Assembly: GCF_026151205.1 (NCBI RefSeq)
Contig: NC_087073.1
Coordinates: 9,376,411 to 9,440,410, forward strand
Source of the DNA: Bolinopsis microptera
Lineage: Eukaryota > Ctenophora > Tentaculata > Lobata > Bolinopsidae
Length of the DNA stretch: 64,000 bases
Direction: 5' to 3'
Shown: piece by piece, positions 47,301-57,700 of the stretch
How positions within the stretch are numbered: position 1 is the stretch's first letter
Layout: the number at the start of each line of letters is the position of its first letter
The notes under the pieces: model-generated
The model's input: the letters and a program-made list of their open reading frames with translations, nothing else
What the model was told of the DNA's origin: nothing
Databases searched by the model: none
Made by a program: the position numbers and the translations under genes

Positions 47301-50300
47301 ACACTTGGTGTACATGTCACGTGTATAAGTACATGTCACGTGTATACTTACAGAGTCTCTAGTTTTAGAAGTACACTCTAAGTACACACGTGCAACACTT
47401 TTAAAACACTGCTCAGAGAGGGAGAGAGAGTTTTTCCTGATGTGGCTAAAATTACTGAAGAGCTTGCTGATATTAATTACTCACATGTCGTATTACATAC
47501 ACTATACAGGGCCATAATGTCTACTAGTAATGTCAAACTCATCAGAGAGTCTCATTCCTATTTTCGTAACTGATCACTTAATTTCCCTAGTTCTGCATTA
47601 AGAATATATAATAAGTTACTGTTAATGAAAGTTTTGTACAGAGCTAAGATGCACAATTTGTGATTATACAATTATAGTAACCACATCAGTTAAAAAACCG
47701 GTCCGTGAACCTATATCATACAGGAAGCCAGCTCACAACCAACCAATCAGAACAGAGAACAGTGCTCACGTGGTTTAAACAGGAGGTTTCTAAGAGGGAA
47801 TGTATTTGTGTAAAGCGCTTGGCAGGATACCACAGTTGACCATTATAGAGAGAAATCGTCTACTGTTATGAAACATCAAATGGTATCATCTGATTGGCCT
47901 TCAGTTTTGATTAAAGCATTTTATTAAATCTGCAGTCATCTTATATCAAATCATACCTCTCAATTTTACCGACAAGTCACTTCTAGAGAATTGTCCAACA
48001 TTTAAGCGATATTTACGATGGTCCCATTATCTTTCTCGCTATTTTAAGCTCCAGTTTAACTGCCAACTAAAATTATATCATATATTGTACATAAATTACG
48101 ATAAACCCATTCCATAACACAGAGAAACTTCCACGTCTGTTTAACTCCAAACGGTAAGCTGATTAAATCGCAAGGCATTATTGCTCAATAATCGGTTTGT
48201 TATCGACGCTACATACTTTGATTTTCCGACTTTAAAGCTGACTTAAGAAACCAGGGAATTACTTTTACCTTCCTAACATTAAATTGTTAATTTTATTTAT
48301 ATATTACTTTATTTTTTTTTCCTTCAAAACATTCCAGTAAATTGTAAATTAAATTAAAAATTTTGGGAGCATGTAAGGATTTAGATTTGATATCGATCGT
48401 ATATACTAAAAATGCTCTAGCACAATTGTAGCTGCAGTTTTACAGAACTCTAAATGCTTAATGAACACACTTGCACTTTGCAGGTACCACCCGTATTCAC
48501 ACTCTGACCTAAGTTTAGTCTTTTTTCCGATACGAGATTGGGGACGGGTTCTATAGACAAACAAACAAACAAACAAATCGCATCAATCACTCTGAACTGA
48601 TATAAGTTGCTTCGGAATGTGATAGCTATTAAATCTTTCTTGAGATTACATAACGAAAATAAAAATGGACTACAAAAGTCAAAATAACCATTTCTTACCA
48701 TTCCCAGGACTGTCGCAGTCACGCTCATCGCTAAAGTCCTCGCAGTCGTCATAGCCGTCACACACCCACAGCTCTGACACACACCTCCCGTTGTCACACG
48801 TAAACACGTCGTCACGTGTCTCACAATCCATCTGGGAAATGAAGGGTTTTAAACTGTTTTGTTGGCTTCATTGTTCAAATACCTAAATATTTCCCCCACT
48901 GTGGTGTGGGCCAGGGTTTCTCAATGTAGTTTACTTTTCCAGGAACTCAACAGGCTGCATCTAAAATTGAACTGTTTCAAAAAAATATAACCTTTTGCGA
49001 ATTCATTGTCCTAAGTTTTAACTTTAACCATTGTCCATTTGTTGTGCTATTAAATTGGAAGGGTGGAGTTAATAGTACAATACAAGAGCATTTCCTGTAC
49101 TTAAAAGGGAGAGACAATGTGTAACTCTTGCCAAGAGCACCTCGTGCTACATTCCTACAAGACTACACAAAATGTTACAATATGAAATTCTAGTAGCAAC
49201 ATTAATTTTTAAGTGTCTCCGTCATCAATGCTTTGGCATAGATCATACTTGGTGAATTTGTTAAGAACGCGGCCTTGATAAAAACTAAAGATACAAAGTC
49301 TGACAAATAAATGATATACTGAAAACTGAAAACTGAAAAGTGAAGACGGTATGATATTTTGAAATTGTGATTTGTGACACACATCATACCTCGGTAGTGG
49401 CGGTGGCACAATCTTCCTCGTCCAATCTGTCATGACAATCGTAGTTTCCATCACATACCATAGATTCTTGAAGACACATGTAACCATCCCATCCGTCACA
49501 CAGAAGCTCACCTGTCAGTATTGGAGTTTAAATCGATATAAACAATAAACATCTAGAGATTGAAATAAGTTTAAAAATTACTATAATTATATTCTGATAT
49601 ACTTTATTCCAGCAGCGAGTAACAAATTTAAAATCGTCCACCTGCCCCTGTTAAATGTACGGCTTGGAAATCGGAGAAATAGAATTTTCCATAGACTGAC
49701 CTTATCACGAGTTATAATCAAATTACAAAGAAAGTTCGAGAAACTTTAATCTTGCCAGTTATCTAATTTTATTATACTGTTACATCACACATGTTTTGGT
49801 CCCGCATTTATTGTCCACGCACGGAAATTGGAAAGTAACAGTGCCAACTATCGTACTTCATGGACGAACTGGACATCGGTTAATATCTACTGATGTAGTT
49901 CGAAGAGCTGCTCAAAGTACTACATGATTTCAACTTCATAAAAAACATTATGGTTCACATTACCTGGCGCACAGAACGCTGGTGTAGGGGTGGTACATCC
50001 CACAAAGGTTCGGTCTGGTAGATCCTCAATCCTGTACCCGCGGTAGTTCTGCAATTATACACAGTTAGTACTACTAAAAAGAGTTTTGAGTAACACTACT
50101 TGATCTTAATGTCCTAACCTTATAACTTATAAGAATTTCTCGACTCCAATTAATCAGCTTTGCCACTACTACGTGATTCTGTTGAACCATCACTAACACA
50201 TTGTCAATATATTTAAATTGTGTCTCTCACAGTGCTCGATCATTTGATTGGAATTTTCGAAAACTGGAAGAATACTACTCACAAACCGGATTTACACTCC

Positions 50301-52553
50301 ACTGATGTCTGATTTTGATGCAACCACTTTTTACCATAAAAATAATAGCAAGCTTCAATGTTTGCATTAGTAAAGCAAAATCAACTATATCTGCGTTTCT
50401 TGGAAATTTGTCGCGGTTTGTGTATATTTTATTAAAACAAATTTCCTAGACCACAGAATCGGTAGGTGTAAGTAACTTCACACAAAATCACGTGACTTAA
50501 AACAATAGCAATATTTGCAGTTGAAGCAAACAAAACAAATATGTTCAAGATATTAGTGAATACGTAGTGTTTGCGACAAAAAATTGTCTTTAATGCTGCA
50601 ACGAATATTATAATCCCTTCGACCAATTAGATATATACAATTATATTGTCATCAGATCCCAGAGGAACAACAATTTCAACTGTTTAAAATGGCGAAATAT
50701 GCTAAAGACGTTACAAAAATGTATTATTGGATGATAATACTTACACTTGGATTAAAGCATGTGATATCAATCTGAGCATTTTCCATTTGGAAGGAGCGTG
50801 AAGGTTCGTGCCACGAGTTCATCGAACAATCGCAGTCAACGGTATTTGCTATCCTGATAAGTTGCTTAAGTAAGAATTTATATTAATGATATAAGAATTG
50901 ACATCAATCTAAGTTTAACCCACTGAAAATATCAGAAGATAGGTGGTATATTCGAATTATCTTAGTCGACTTATTTTTCCGCCATTATATTACGAAATAT
51001 TATAAAGATACTACTCACAGTGATTTTAAAGCGTAGTTATTCTGAATAAGTTGGTAGGAGATGTGATTTAGCTGGGGGTTGTCGCTTACGTCTCTGAGTA
51101 AAGAATTAAATATGGTTAACCTTAATCTGCTTACGTCTCTGAGTAAAGAATTAAATATGGTTAACCTTAATCTGCGTCGTTTTGGGTGGTTATACCTACC
51201 TCAGTTTCAGTTCCAAGTCAACATTTCCGACAAGCCGTTAGCCGTCGAGCAAGGATTATTCATTGAGCTCACTAAATTAGGTAGTTAACCAACAATACAG
51301 TTCAACAATTTACGATTGTATTGTACATATTTTAGTACGTTATTTTGACACGTATGGATAAATTGTCAGGTGGTAACTCTGGTAAGGTCGTAAAACCGGA
51401 GAATCAGTCGAGTATTTAACTATTTTAGATTTGATGTGCCGAACATACTGAAACAGTACTAAAATGTATTCCGACATTTCCCATGCTTATTAAGATTAAC
51501 TGTATTTACTGTGTCTGGACCAATTTCCTGGCCGGTCAATTAACCGCGATATCAAGAAAAACAACTCCCACTACTTTCCCAACTATGTATACAACAAATA
51601 ATGTAGAACAAAAGTAAAGTCAAACTTTTTAACTGTGAAAGGACTTACAAGTGTGTTAAATGGTTGTTGTTATCAAATAAAGATTCTGATAACTCGTAAA
51701 GCAGATTGTTTCTTATGTTCCTGAAATATTATTCAAATGATCAACATAAAAATGTTAAGGTTTTTCAGTTATAAGAGTTTCCCCACAAACATTGCATCAC
51801 TAAAACAATCAGAAGACCTAATAAGTACATTAAAATTAAGAATCTTACAATTCATTACTTCAATTTATTAAATAATTAGGTCTCTTTAATTTGAACTTAC
51901 ACAACTTTTAATCTGACATTGTTTCTGAAGGTGTCTCGATGTATTGCTGTTATAATGTTGCTTTCTATGTAACTGCGAATAAAGGGCTTTTTAAAAAGTC
52001 ATATTTATGAGTTTAAAAAGTAAACGGAGTACCAAGCGATGGTTATCCTCAAGCCAGTAGCGCCACAAAAGAAACCAAATTGGCAACTTGGCTTTCAATT
52101 TACGATTGCATAGAGAGTTCTCATATGCTTTTATATTTGTCCATCCCCAGCATAATTAAAGAATTCCCCTTGCAATGAGTATCTTTATTCTTCAAATCAA
52201 GATCTAAATCACTTACAGCTCCTCGAGATCATAGAGCTCAGCAAAGCTGGTTTCTGACAGTATCTGCACTCTGTTATCACTTAGATTTCTGTAGAAACAG
52301 TATTTTAATTTCCAATAACTCTGAGCAAAATAAAAAATGATCAGAAATTATTCTCCTTGACATTACTGAATACTGAGTATCAGAACGATTAAATAAACAC
52401 TCACAATATACGTGTAGCTGAAGGTAGCCCAGGTGGAATAACTTCCAATAGTGACTCGACACATGTGACAACGTTATTTTGACATGTGCAGAGAGTAGGG
52501 CAGCTGGCCAGTAGGTGGAAAAGAGATAGAAGGAGGAGGATGTAAGTAATCAT
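38399..52553 (-). CDS. Single-pass receptor: LRRs, six LDLa modules, TM helix, PPxY tail; 14 exons
   Basis: Exons in coding order: 52405-52553, 52217-52288, 51901-51972, 51649-51720, 51019-51093, 50745-50853, 49964-50048, 49390-49511, 48699-48831, 42987-43109, 42673-42801, 42024-42128, 39624-39764, 38399-38715. Phases agree throughout, giving 567 residues. Order: signal peptide ([18 protein letters not shown]); LRR N-cap (CPTLCTC); four 24/25-residue LRRs, mostly one per exon; LRR C-cap (DCDC...W); six LDLa modules with Ca-binding patterns such as [32 protein letters not shown] and [18 protein letters not shown] helix about 475-497 ([20 protein letters not shown]); then RQRRK. The roughly 70-residue tail holds two exact PPxY motifs (PPLY, PPRY), the kind that bind WW domains of NEDD4-type ligases, as known for LDLRAD3. 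The LRR-then-LDLa order is the reverse of relaxin-receptor-like GPCRs, and there is no 7TM. Ligand unknown. Confidence 0.88.
43850..43987 (-). pseudogene. Broken copy of the 3' end of the adjacent GPCR gene
   Basis: This segment matches 44055-44203. On the minus strand it encodes [18 protein letters not shown], the counterpart of [18 protein letters not shown] at the GPCR C-terminus, followed by diverged sequence with an early stop. The homology includes the 3' flank (ATACGCCCTGCTAAA). No 7TM sequence lies upstream, so it is a partial tandem duplication of the gene's 3' end. Confidence 0.9.
44111..45148 (-). CDS. Class A-like GPCR, intronless, nested in the LRR-LDLa receptor gene
   Basis: The frame from ATG at 45148 gives 345 residues ([19 protein letters not shown]...). 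The open frame reaches further upstream, but only from a GTG, so the first ATG was chosen. Seven helices are seen: helix 1 [20 protein letters not shown], and helix 3 ending [13 protein letters not shown], where CRF replaces DRY. Helix 7 has NPVIF, an NPxxY variant. The CWxP motif of helix 6 is not seen. The gene has its own start and stop and no introns. It sits in the 5.6-kb intron between LDLa exons 2 and 3 of the receptor on the same strand, so it would be inside that gene's pre-mRNA. A broken copy of its 3' end lies just downstream. Ligand unknown; possibly an orphan lineage-specific receptor. Confidence 0.85.
   Translation of the reverse strand: MALYSRGGFSSPDIYIGVFSILLTIASIFLNTLVFIYNYKKHRSVPRSLFMVLSSIDFATGLIVGTFISIQVLKGGEPLCEMEKEEKSCREAREMILKIYGCVDFLLSQTPGFVAATMSICRFRQLRQPFRTISQNTVGWSIVLYCFGVFIVLVCSMTIRPDYFFFSYHTFTPWFDEEAFGLGDVDQSNTKRRLIIFSYLLVTWPTFPGQLVSIVASALTVKHLMSNHQHKSYKRGSNPKIKAHVQADKKSSIKIILTNAGGVIQTGYLFALCEVILDLENLNTSTMVMGFVMGVLPVFLSVLNPVIFIIFTPKLRESCSKRFQDSLNRGQYPVRTVSFLKESEI
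47044..47200. repeat. Long inverted repeat (foldback element)
   Basis: Left arm TTTCTTGAAGTGCAGAGTG...CAGAGTTACAA and right arm TTGTAACTCTG...CACTCTGCACTTCAAGAAA are reverse complements over about 60 bases each, separated by about 12 bases. The right arm has one extra segment of about 15 bases (GACTGTGAAGTTGAT). This looks like a foldback-type MITE. I could not fix a target duplication. Confidence 0.9.
48350..48582 (+). mobile_element. SINE-like family, full-length copy
   Basis: Matches the element at 8030-8229 in the opposite orientation, from AAATTTTGGGAGCATGTA through GCAGGTACCACCCGTATTCA and CGAGATTGGGGACGGGTTCT to an (ACAA)n tail. Compared with the 8-kb copy it is a few per cent diverged and has a small insertion (CTTTG). 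It lies about 120 bases from an LDLa exon of the receptor gene. Confidence 0.8.
51085..51174. repeat. 45-bp tandem duplication across a 3' splice site
   Basis: Two perfect copies, 51085-51129 and 51130-51174, each starting CTTACGTCTCTGAGTAAAGA. Read on the minus strand, each copy contains the CTCAG|AGACGTAAG acceptor used by the fifth exon of the LRR-LDLa receptor, so the gene has two identical 3' splice sites 45 bases apart. Confidence 0.97.
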
Positions 52554-53237
52554 CACATTCTAGGAAATATTATTATTGCATAAATTCAAAAAATGTTAAC
52601 CAAATGGGTGAAATGCTAAAAGCCAGCTGCTATGAATTGAAATTAAGAGTAAATTCTGTCAAAAAATTGTAAATTTTAATAAATAACTTAAATAACTATA
52701 CCCAAACGACCTAGTTCAAATTGATAAACTTCTTCTTTGCTGGATAGAGATGAAACCACAGATAATCATCATGCTTTCTCTTTTTTTTATTAAATACTTT
52801 TCAAATTTTACAGAGTAGAGCAATAAATGAATATAAAATAGAATCGTTCAAAATATCGCCCCCGTCTGTAAAATAAAATGGGCACCCAAACACGGTCAAC
52901 ACATACTGAACTATGTGTGAACTATGTGTTTATACCTTATTCTATCGAATAAGGTATAATTCTCTCAGGAAGAAAAGCATTACGAATGTTCCTTGATTTA
53001 GAGCTGTTAATATTGCACTTTATCTTTGATATACCTGGTCTACTGATATTAAAAATATCTGAACCATTTTCTACTAAAACTACTAAGCTTCCTTTCACGG
53101 AAAGCCAGTTACCTGGCAACGCCCACTCATGATGCTTCTCCAAGCTCACACAAATGTAAGCGAGGAGGAAGATAGTCATGCATTTCTGCACGAGGAGCCC
53201 ATCACAGCAACCAACAATTAATTTGTAGTTTCCAAAG

Positions 53238-53390
53238 CTGAGGCCCTGTACCAACCTCAGCTTGGTGGACTGGCTGGATCTCGAAGGGAGAACTGAGAGA
53301 TACCCAGTGTATAATTTTTTGACCCCAGCGCGTTTGAACCAGGGACCTCTGGGCTGCCAAGCCAAAGTGGATACCACTAGGTTACGGCGG
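53238..53390 (-). mobile_element. tRNA-derived SINE
   Basis: On the minus strand the head reads CCGCCGTAACCTAGTGGTAT, with a pol III A box (TAACCTAGTGG at 53374-53384). A B box (GGTTCAAAC at 53332-53340) follows at the normal spacing for a tRNA-type promoter. A tail follows, including a small hairpin (AAGCTGAGG...CCTCAGCTT) at 53238-53266. It is not a tRNA gene: the acceptor stem does not close. The 3' boundary is uncertain. It ends 20 bases from the mariner-type element. Confidence 0.65.
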
Positions 53391-53411
53391 ATTCTTCCTT
53401 CAGCTAATGTA

Positions 53412-54161
53412 CAGGGTGGGCCAAAAGTCAGTACCCATACGTTGGCCTTTATAGCTCAGTCACTGAATGCCCAATTGAAATAATTCTTTCTGGTATGACT
53501 TAGTACCACCACTGGTTCGAGGAATTTGTCAACTCGAAAAATATTCGTGTTCATTTTTTTTCGCATTTATTTGATAATTTGGATAGTCGGATCGAGCTAA
53601 ATTTTACTGAATTTTCTTTGGCCATTCGAATTACGTTTGTCCTGAAAAAATTAGAGTTAAAGCTTCTCAGATGACCGAGATACGAAGCATAACGAGTTTA
53701 TTCATTACATGCGATCAGGTGATTGGCTTACCTAATCACGTGATAAGGTGAACCCGTTAACTACCCCGTTAAACATTATGGGAATCGTTAAGGCTGCCCA
53801 ATTAAGGTGTCGTGTCACGGTGTCACATAATCACCCAATCAATTTTGCTAACGAGATACACAAAATTCTTGATAAATTCGTCATTTCTAATCCGTTTCAC
53901 ATAATGTTTTCAGATCAGATGCAAAATGTGATAATCTACCGTCTCAGAAAAAATTAGGAGTCCAACATGTTCAGAGAGAACAATATAAATGTTTTAATAT
54001 TGAATGGGCGTGGTCTAAAATATTCGAATTTTCAATTTTTGGCGACGAAATCCTCGAACAAGTAGGTACAGTATGCCATCTGCAAAGCAACAACTTTCAA
54101 ATATAAAACACGGCGGAGGTATAAGACCCAACGTATGGGTACTGACTTTTGGCCCACCCTG
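53412..54161. mobile_element. Mariner/Tc1-type non-autonomous element (750 bp)
   Basis: Perfect 34-bp terminal inverted repeats begin CAGGGTGGGCCAAAAGTCAG and run to ...ACGTTGG at both ends. A TA dinucleotide flanks each side (53410-53411, 54162-54163). TA targets and CAGGGTG-type ends are typical of the Tc1/mariner superfamily. The interior has no open frame with a transposase motif, so it would need a transposase in trans. Identical ends suggest fairly recent activity. A lone degraded end of the same type is at about 2346. Confidence 0.92.
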
Positions 54162-54387
54162 TAGTTATATTAAGAATTTCCAACCTGCTGCTGTATGTAT
54201 GGATTCCACAGTTGTACACAATATTCAGGATGGGGTCTTATCAAAGATGGGGTCTTATTAAGACCCCAAAACAGTTTTATCGCTAACAATCAAATTTCTG
54301 ACTATCCAACATATCATTTGGCTAGCTTTAGATATTTATCCTTTTATCTGCCACAGATCAAAAATATTTGTAAAAAAGATTTGAACA

Positions 54388-54719
54388 CAGTGGCGTAACT
54401 TAGGGCCCCGCAGACCCCGCTGTGCGGGGGGGCGCCGTATAAGGGGGGCGCAATTTTCCTGAATTTTAGGCCCTTTCACTGAAAAAACGTCTTGTTTGTG
54501 TATTTCCCTGTCCAATTTAGCGTTCGGCCGACGCGAAAAAAATATTTGGGGTACCCTTTTTTTGCTTCAGGGGGGCGCAAAAAGCCTTAGGGGGGGCGAG
54601 AAAAAAAGTACCCGACCTTTTTTTTTTTTTTTTTTTTTTTTTTAGGGACACAAAAAATTTTAGGGGGGCGCTTTTCGTCACTGAGCGGGGGGGCGCCAAC
54701 AGGCAAAGTTACGCCACTG
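54388..54719. mobile_element. hAT-type MITE (332 bp)
   Basis: Termini are inverted CAGTGGCGTAACTT, flanked by a perfect 8-bp duplication TTTGAACA (54380-54387 and 54720-54727). An 8-bp target and a CAGTGGCG-type end are hallmarks of hAT elements. The interior is G-rich on the plus strand (runs of GGGGGGCGC) with a long T tract at about 54619-54642. There is no coding capacity. Confidence 0.95.
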
Positions 54720-54727
54720 TTTGAACA

Positions 54728-57700
54728 GGGTCGTTGCTCTAACCAGAGCCCTTCTGCGCCTGCAGTAGCAAGTCACGTAGTAAGCGTAGGCCCATTGTTA
54801 GATGAAGCAGGGTCGTACATTACTGAGCGGCGCTCAGCCTGTCTTTCAACCAAACATTATAGCCTGGGGTCCCCAGGTTAGTACAAGTAGTCGTACAGTA
54901 GTCCATTTACAACAACATGGTATTGCACAAGCGTGAATTTTAAAAATACATTTTATTTCTATCCAACCAAGAATTCAGGAGGCAACCAAGAATTCAGGAG
55001 GCAAAGGTGGGTCTGCACTCTCCGATCCTGTATCACCCTGGATTCTTTTCGACTTATCTTTATAAAAGGTATATACCTTCTAGTCAATCTCTTGCTACTC
55101 CAAGTCCCATAGGATATCTGATCTTAAGTTCGTGCTAGTTATATATATGAAATATATTTGTGTCTGCTTTAATTGATACTAAATAAAATTGTTGTTTTCT
55201 TGAAATTGTTGTTTTCTTATTATTCAGAACTTTTCGTGCATCAACACCAAAAGGAATCTATCTCTGCCCACAAATCCGTTAAAGACATGGGGGGTCATAT
55301 CAATATCTGATTACCAATGGTCTGCTCATATCAATCAGACGGCTGATGGCACTAAAATGGTTTGGTACATAGATTATTGCAAATCAAAATAAAGCACATC
55401 TGTCCTGCTGCCCATATAGAAGCTTCTTAAGGAGTTAAAATGCATTTTGCTTTATATATTAATTCTGTTCCAGAATACTCAAATTGCCCACGAATCTGCT
55501 ATCCTTGGTTTCTGCATGCAGGATATTATATATATATTGTGAAAAGCTAATTCTTTGAGAAAGAAAATTTAATTATTTAATTATTTATCACCAATTCACC
55601 AATATGATTAAATTCAATTTTAAGATTTTATACAGTATATTTCTGAAAAAGGTGCTTATAACTGTTTCTCAAACATTAAAGCTATAATGTTTATTACCTC
55701 ATACCTAGCACGCCAATTCCTAATGCACAGCGCTAGAGATTCAGCAGAATGACAGGCTGAGCACCGCTCAGTAAAGTTTGATAATCTATTACTCGTTTTT
55801 CTCACGAGTTAAGCTCGAAAAGAGTGCCACGTATACAGTATATGGTATAGAGATTAAGGATAGGCGCGTCTGGTATTGCTCTAACCAGAGCCCTCTCACT
55901 TGCAGTAGCGCGCGACCGCCGAAGTCGGTTGTGAAACAAGCGCGTCACGCAGTACGCGTAGGCACATGGCTATGTGAACGTCTGGTACTATACGTGGTAA
56001 AACTTTGCTCATTATCAATGGACTGACCAGACGAGCGCAACTCTGTAGTATTTGTCTCGAGAATATTTCAAGAAGAAAGCGGCGCTCGCGTTGTAGCGCG
56101 ATGCGTTACTGTGCCGAGCCGCGCACTCAATGAGGCTTCTCGCTAGATCGGCGAGATGCGCTACTGTGCCTCGCCGAGCTGCGATGAATTGACATCGTCA
56201 ATTAACGCTCGCGCTACTTCGAAGAAATTTAGACGAGTATCATCAGTCAAGTAAGGTAAAGCTCTGCTAATTAATCTTGTCATACGTTGTATGACCCGCC
56301 GCGCACGAAGTGCGCGGCTCCCCCTGTATCGTCACCTAGTGAAACGACCGTGGGTGTCACAACGTGATACAAAATTAATTCACACCGGGTTTGTACATTC
56401 AATAATAACAATAAACATGGACAATGCAGCTCTGAGCTTGCTTTGCTCTATCCGGATCCCTTGCGCTTGCATTGTGTATTGATGATTGACATACGTTGCC
56501 GCCGTGGCGCACGCCCGCCTCCTGGCTTGTGAACCAAGCGCGCACGCAGTGGCGCGAAAGCACATGGTTAGTTGAAGAGCACCTAACCATTTCTTCGAAG
56601 TAGCGTCGAGCGCTACTTCGAAGAAATTTAGACGAGTAACATCCTTCAACGAGTAACATCCTTCAACTTTTTACCTAACATTTGAATTTTTGTAGTGACA
56701 GGATGGGTCCCCACCAACCATTCTTCCTTGTGTCATGTGTACTTGCTTCAAGTTCATCATCTCCTTTTTCTAACAATCATGGTGTCTTCATTGACTAATC
56801 GCATTAGTGAACCGACAGTGGGGGTCACGACGTGATACAACACAGACTGGTCAAAATCTAATCACGCCGGCCCTTGAAAAGAGCGCCGCGCATGCCTTGC
56901 TCTATCCAGAGCCCTTGCGCTTGCAGTAGCGCGCGCCCGCCTCACGCGCCTGACTTGTGAAACAAGCGCGCCCGCAGTGGCGCGAAAGCACATGGTTAGG
57001 TGAACGCATACCTATTACCCCCAAGTCTTGTAGCGCGATGCAACACTGAACACTTGACGGATGTTACTCGTATAAATTTCTTCGAAGTAGCATGCGCCGC
57101 TTTCTTCTCTGATGGCAAGTGCTACGAAGTAGCGCGCGCCGGGCCAGATCATTAACAATGGTCAATGCACCACTTGGCCACGTCGAGCTGCGGTGCGAAG
57201 GATTGACATCGTCAATCAACCCAACTCAGGACTCAGTTTCAAGTTTCCTCCGCGGTAGCTGGTAGGTATACTATTACTGATAATATCTGCTCAGATAAAA
57301 GAGTGAAGATGAATCGCATGATATGAATACAGTGTATTTCATGAGGTGAACTAGCTGCATGTTATAACGAACGCCGTGTCTATTAGATGTACAATTGCAA
57401 ATTTTTCGTTCCCACTGAACCGGGAACAGAGAAGCTTCTTGCATCACCACCCAACTTACATAATACGCGTATTAGTCAGGAGATTTGTTACTCATAGTCA
57501 TGGTCATTTGCCATTGACGATATCAAGTTTTGCTGCTCGTGACGCCGTGACGGCTAGAAGCATGATTTCATACTCGGCGTGACCGTTATACAACTCTTTT
57601 TAAGATCTCGCGAAGAAACATACTACATTAGTGAGTGTTGTGGAGTTTTTAATTTTAAATAGTTATCGTTGTGACTCAAGGCAATGTCAGGATACGTAAT

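Larger units (their letters stand above)
45200..48698. other. Receptor intron 9, remainder
   Basis: Besides the nested GPCR, this intron holds the long inverted repeat at 47044-47200 and the SINE-like copy at 48350-48582. A GCAGGTTCGAATCATTGACA stretch near 45823 looks like a pol III B box but has no A box or cloverleaf. A short direct repeat (GTACATGTCACGTGTATA twice) lies near 47310-47348. No other gene is seen. Confidence 0.45.

Noticed and set aside
52937..53377. 146-codon minus-strand ORF
   Set aside because: It runs through the tRNA-derived SINE and has no domain features.
53330..53390. Possible functional tRNA gene on the minus strand
   Set aside because: A and B boxes are present but the acceptor stem does not pair, so it fits a tRNA-derived SINE.
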